From Janthinobacterium sp. CG3 (GTDB lineage Bacteria > Pseudomonadota > Gammaproteobacteria > Burkholderiales > Burkholderiaceae_D): a stretch of 64,000 nucleotides of DNA. The notes under the pieces were generated by a model. That model had not been told where the DNA came from, did not search any database, and saw only the letters and a list, made by a program, of their open reading frames with translations. The DNA lies in the NCBI RefSeq assembly GCF_000344615.1, contig NZ_KB467824.1, forward strand, positions 3,643,775 to 3,707,774, in the 5' to 3' direction. Below, one piece after another: positions 60,370 through 64,000 of this stretch. The translations under genes and the position numbers were made by a program. Numbering within the stretch: the stretch's first letter is position 1; the number at the start of each line of letters is the position of its first letter.

Positions 60370-63177
60370 ATGGAATTAGCCAAGTCTTTCGAGCCCGCCG
60401 ACATTGAACAATTCTGGCGCAACGAGTGGGAGCGGCGCGGATACTTCGCCGCCACACTCGACGCCGGCAAGCCGTCCTTCAGCACGCTGCTGCCGCCGCC
60501 GAACGTGACGGGCACGCTGCACATGGGCCACGCCTTCAACCAGACCATCATGGACGGCTTGACGCGCTACTACCGCATGCGCGGCCACAACACCGCCTGG
60601 GTCCCGGGCACCGACCACGCCGGCATCGCCACGCAGATCGTCGTCGAGCGCCAGCTGGACGCGCAAAAGATTTCGCGCCACGACCTGGGCCGCGAAAAAT
60701 TCATTGAAAAAGTGTGGGAGTGGAAGGAAAAATCCGGCTCCACCATCACCGGCCAGATGCGCCGCATGGGCACCTCGCCCGACTGGCAGCGCGAATACTT
60801 CACGATGGACGCGCCGCGCTCGAAGGTGGTCGCCGACGTCTTCGTGCGCCTGTACGAGCAGGGCCTGATCTACCGCGGCAAGCGCCTGGTCAACTGGGAC
60901 CCGGTGCTGGGCACGGCCGTGTCGGACCTGGAAGTGGTGTCGGAAGAGGAAGACGGCACGATGTGGTACATCCGCTACCCGCTGGCCGACGGCAGCGGCC
61001 ACCTGACGGTTGCCACCACCCGCCCCGAGACCATGCTTGGCGACGTCGCCGTGGCGGTCGACCCGAGCGACGAGCGCTACCTGCCGCTGGTGGGCAAGAT
61101 GCTGAAGCTGCCGCTGACCGACCGTGAAATCCCGATCATCGCCGACGAGTACGTCGACAAGGAATTCGGCACCGGCTGCGTGAAGATCACGCCGGCGCAC
61201 GACCTCAACGACTACGCCGTCGGCCAGCGCCACAACCTGGACAAAATCGTCATCCTGACCTTGAAGGCGACCATCACCGACGACGCGCCCGAGGCCTACC
61301 GCGGCCTGGACCGCTTTGTCGCGCGCAAGAAGATCGTCGCCGACCTCGACGCGCTGGGCCTGCTGGAAGCGGTCAAGCCGCACAAGCTGATGGTGCCGCG
61401 CGGCGACCGCACCGGCGTCATCATCGAACCGATGCTGACCGACCAGTGGTTCGTGGCGATGAGCAAGCCGGCGCCCGAGGGCACCTTCTTCCCGGGCAAG
61501 TCGATCGCCGAGACGGCGCTCGACATGGTGGCCAGCGGCGAGGTCAAGTTCGTCCCCGAAAACTGGAGCACCACCTACAACCAGTGGCTCAACAACATCC
61601 AGGACTGGTGCATCTCGCGCCAACTGTGGTGGGGCCACCAGATCCCGGCCTGGTACGACGACGCCGGCAACATCTTCGTCGCCCAGACCGAAGCCGAGGC
61701 GCAGGCCAAGGCCGCCGCCGCCGGCAGCAGCGGCGCGCTGCGCCGCGACAACGACGTGCTCGACACCTGGTTCTCGTCGGCGCTGGTGCCGTTCTCGACC
61801 ATGGGCTGGCCGGAGGAAACCCCGGACATCAAGGCCTTCCTGCCGTCGTCGGTGCTGGTGACGGGCTTCGACATCATCTTCTTCTGGGTCGCCCGGATGG
61901 TCATGATGACCGCCCACTTCACCGGCAAGGCGCCGTTCCACACCGTCTACGTGCACGGCCTGGTGCGCGACTCCAGCGGCCAGAAGATGTCCAAGTCGAA
62001 GGGCAACACGCTCGACCCGATCGACCTGATCGACGGCATCGACGTCGAGGGCCTGGTTGTCAAACGCACCACCGGCCTGATGAACCCGCGCGACGCCGAC
62101 AAGATCGCCAAGGCGACGCGCAAGGAATTCCCGTCCGGCATCGCCGCCTACGGCAGCGACGCGGTGCGCTTCACCATGGCCAGCTACGCCTCGCTGGGGC
62201 GCAACATCAACTTCGACCTGGGCCGCTGCGAAGGCTACCGCAACTTCTGCAACAAGATGTGGAACGCCACCCGCTTCGTGCTGATGAACACCGAGGACAA
62301 GGATTGCTCGGCCAGCGCGGCGGACCTGTCGCAGGCCGACAAGTGGATCATCTCGCTGCTGCAACGCGCCGAACTGGACATCGCCAAGGGTTTCGACGAC
62401 TACCGCTTCGACAACATCGCCGCGTCGATCTACAAATTCGTCTGGGACGAGTATTGCGACTGGTACCTGGAAGTGGCCAAGGTGCAGATCCAGCACGGCA
62501 GCGAAGGCCAGCAGCGCGCCACCCGCCACACCCTGCTGCACGTGCTGGAAACCGTGCTGCGCCTGGCCCACCCGATCATTCCCTTCGTCACCGAGGCGCT
62601 GTGGCAAAGCGTCGCGCCGCTGGCCGGCGTCGACATGGCGGCGCACGGCGGCTCGGTCATGATGCAGTCCTACCCGATCGCCGATCCGGCCAAGATCGAC
62701 GCCGACGCCGAGGCCTGGATGCAGCAGTTGAAGGCGTTGACCGACGCCACCCGCAACCTGCGCGGCGAAATGCAGATCTCGCCGTCGATACGCGTGCCGC
62801 TGGTCGTCGAGGCCGGCAACGCCGCCGACAAGGCCGCGCTGCACAGCTTCGCGCCGTACGTGCAGATGCTCGGCAAGCTGTCGGAGGTGAACATCGTCGA
62901 CGCGCTGCCGGAGTCGCCTGCGGCGGTGTCGGTGGTCGGCACCACCAAGCTGATGCTGAAGGTGGAGATCGACGTCAAGGCCGAACGCGAACGTTTATCC
63001 AAGGAAATTACACGCATCGAGGCAGAAATTGCCAAGGTTAACGGCAAACTCGGCAATGAAAGCTTCGTTGCGCGGGCGCCGGCGGCAGTGGTGGCGCAGG
63101 AAACCGAGCGTTTGCTCAGTTTTTCCGCAACGATCGAAAAAATGCGCGAACAGTTTGCTAAACTACCCATCGAATAA
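60370..63177 (+). CDS. valS: Valyl-tRNA synthetase
   Basis: A 935-residue class I synthetase charging tRNA-Val. The start [16 protein letters not shown] is preferred to an in-frame ATG eleven codons upstream. HMGH at residues 51-54 (HIGH motif), KMSKS at 539-543, [10 protein letters not shown], the editing domain ([13 protein letters not shown]), and the C-terminal coiled-coil arm (~870-935, [20 protein letters not shown]) are all present. Normal length, intact. Confidence 0.97.
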   Translation: MELAKSFEPADIEQFWRNEWERRGYFAATLDAGKPSFSTLLPPPNVTGTLHMGHAFNQTIMDGLTRYYRMRGHNTAWVPGTDHAGIATQIVVERQLDAQKISRHDLGREKFIEKVWEWKEKSGSTITGQMRRMGTSPDWQREYFTMDAPRSKVVADVFVRLYEQGLIYRGKRLVNWDPVLGTAVSDLEVVSEEEDGTMWYIRYPLADGSGHLTVATTRPETMLGDVAVAVDPSDERYLPLVGKMLKLPLTDREIPIIADEYVDKEFGTGCVKITPAHDLNDYAVGQRHNLDKIVILTLKATITDDAPEAYRGLDRFVARKKIVADLDALGLLEAVKPHKLMVPRGDRTGVIIEPMLTDQWFVAMSKPAPEGTFFPGKSIAETALDMVASGEVKFVPENWSTTYNQWLNNIQDWCISRQLWWGHQIPAWYDDAGNIFVAQTEAEAQAKAAAAGSSGALRRDNDVLDTWFSSALVPFSTMGWPEETPDIKAFLPSSVLVTGFDIIFFWVARMVMMTAHFTGKAPFHTVYVHGLVRDSSGQKMSKSKGNTLDPIDLIDGIDVEGLVVKRTTGLMNPRDADKIAKATRKEFPSGIAAYGSDAVRFTMASYASLGRNINFDLGRCEGYRNFCNKMWNATRFVLMNTEDKDCSASAADLSQADKWIISLLQRAELDIAKGFDDYRFDNIAASIYKFVWDEYCDWYLEVAKVQIQHGSEGQQRATRHTLLHVLETVLRLAHPIIPFVTEALWQSVAPLAGVDMAAHGGSVMMQSYPIADPAKIDADAEAWMQQLKALTDATRNLRGEMQISPSIRVPLVVEAGNAADKAALHSFAPYVQMLGKLSEVNIVDALPESPAAVSVVGTTKLMLKVEIDVKAERERLSKEITRIEAEIAKVNGKLGNESFVARAPAAVVAQETERLLSFSATIEKMREQFAKLPIE

Positions 63178-63219
63178 AAAAGAAATATCCCTATCAATCA
63201 CGATATTGGAGACGACACG

Positions 63220-63672
63220 ATGCGTATTTTAGTAAAAGCGGGCTTGCTCGCGGCGGCCATGGCGCTGTCATCGGCCGCCGCCTGGGCCGACGACAGCTCC
63301 CCGGTTGGCCTGTGGAAAAGCGTGGACGACGCCAGCGGCAAGCCGAAGGCGCTGATCCGCGTCACCGAAAGCAACGGCGTGCTGCAAGGAAAAATCGAAA
63401 AGCTGTTCCGTACGCCGGACCAGGACCAGGCGCCGAAATGCGACAAATGCCAGGGTGCCAACAAGGACCAGCCGATGATCGGCATGACGATGCTGTCGGG
63501 CCTGAAAAAAAGCGGCGAGGAATACGTTGACGGCGAAATCACCGATCCGGCCGACGGCAAGGTGTATCGCAGCAAAGCGTGGCTGACCGAAAACGGCAAG
63601 AAATTGCAAGTGCGCGGCTACGTCGGCCTGCCGATGTTCGGGCGCTCGCAAACCTGGTTGCGCCAGGAATAA
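63220..63672 (+). CDS. DUF2147 exported protein
   Basis: A 150-residue protein with a signal peptide (~1-23, ending AAWADD) and the DUF2147 domain: SPVGLWKSVDDASGKPKALI, VLQGKIEKLFR, a CDKC pair that may bind metal or form a disulfide, and AWLTENGKKLQVRGYVG with a terminal RSQTWLR. The family is a periplasmic lipocalin-like barrel of unknown function, common in this bacterial group. It ends before a strong terminator. Confidence 0.9.
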   Translation: MRILVKAGLLAAAMALSSAAAWADDSSPVGLWKSVDDASGKPKALIRVTESNGVLQGKIEKLFRTPDQDQAPKCDKCQGANKDQPMIGMTMLSGLKKSGEEYVDGEITDPADGKVYRSKAWLTENGKKLQVRGYVGLPMFGRSQTWLRQE

Positions 63673-63690
63673 GCCAGCGACACCACGCGG

Positions 63691-63761
63691 ATCGGGGCCA
63701 AGTCTTGCACGTCACCATTCTTCGCGGAATGATGCATGCAAGACCTGGCCCCGATTTTTTT
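63691..63761 (+). terminator. Terminator after the DUF2147 gene
   Basis: A long hairpin: ATCGGGGCCAAGTCTTGCA on the left pairs with TGCAAGACCTGGCCCCGAT on the right (one bulged base) around ~25 bases, followed by seven T residues. Located 18 bases past the stop codon. The length of the arms is unusual for a plain terminator and it may be a repetitive element. Confidence 0.8.
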
Positions 63762-64000
63762 GTCCGCGGATTATTTTTTGCGAGCGCCACCGCTCTCATT
63801 GAAGCCAACAGCGGTGAATTGGCGTCAGACCCCCGGGGTCTGACGCCAGGGTTGCGCCTCTGGTTTAAACGACTTCAGTGTCGTAGTTGGCCGAGGCAAA
63901 ACGCGCTGCTCCAGGCCAACATTGTCGGGTTACGCCGCGCTAACCCGACCTTCTATGATGAATTCCAAGTCAACTGGTTTTTCGCAAATTTATCCTATCC
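63762..64000. repeat. Non-coding end of window with two palindromes
   Basis: No gene is visible here. GGCGTCAGACCCC and GGGGTCTGACGCC form a near-perfect 29-base palindrome with a single central base (63820-63848). GTCGGGTTA-N8-TAACCCGAC (63924-63949) is a REP-like hairpin with the same arms as the one at 47644-47673. Both are probably dispersed extragenic repeats. Confidence 0.6.

Noticed and set aside
60376..62844. Long minus-strand frame opposite valS
   Set aside because: Antisense of an unmistakable valS gene.

Overview
This window is chromosomal DNA from a high-G+C betaproteobacterium, most likely of the family Oxalobacteraceae (Massilia, Duganella or Janthinobacterium group). The pointers are very GC-rich, tightly packed genes, many cyclic-di-GMP and two-component proteins, betaproteobacterial housekeeping genes (valS, gcdH, maeB, thiL, cfa, tcdA), and an exported protein at the left edge resembling PEP-CTERM-type secreted proteins. 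The genus is inferred; there is no rRNA here to confirm it.

Layout. 0-9 kb: an exported protein cut by the window edge, an APC-type permease, tRNA-Leu(CAA) with its terminator, a LysR/azoreductase pair of visibly lower G+C, a HipA-HipB type toxin-antitoxin pair in toxin-first order, an unknown membrane protein and a membrane diguanylate cyclase. 9.1-11.9 kb: a two-gene DNA-repair operon (radical SAM enzyme, then a DUF4130-UdgX fusion) directly behind a perfect LexA/SOS box. 12-16.3 kb: an MHYT hybrid kinase overlapping an HD-GYP response regulator. 16.7-23.4 kb: maeB, small unknown genes, a LysR/SMP-30 divergent pair and thiL. 23.4-31.7 kb: a signalling block (REC-PAS-GGDEF-EAL-REC, CHASE8-like hybrid kinase, internally deleted YfiR-like gene), pncC, a decayed sugar-enzyme gene and a TPR-GGDEF protein. 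31.9-33.2 kb: a pair resembling TraL/TraM of IncP conjugation systems, with no other transfer gene. 33.4-45.7 kb: an M16 protease, a polyamine-type ABC transporter with a divergent MocR regulator, BenE, DUF2809, and an ArsR-CDF metal-efflux operon with a clear operator. 45.7-47.7 kb: a mobile-element graveyard (frameshifted IS66 transposase, a VOC gene of foreign composition behind a second perfect LexA box, short repeats, an integrase fragment, a REP-like hairpin). 47.7-64 kb: mostly core metabolism (cysK, FKBP isomerase, thpR, tcdA, a hemerythrin-PdxH fusion, cfa, msrA, flavin reductase, gcdH, ompW, GDSL lipase, a solute-binding protein, mmuM, valS, DUF2147).

The themes that tie the window together are cyclic-di-GMP signalling (five proteins that make, break or are wired to it), SOS-linked DNA repair, and local gene decay around pncC and in the 46-47 kb island. 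The most promising little-studied system is the SOS-box-controlled radical SAM / DUF4130-UdgX operon. The hemerythrin-PdxH fusion, the orphan TraL-TraM pair and the internally deleted YfiR next to an intact YfiN-like kinase also deserve attention.
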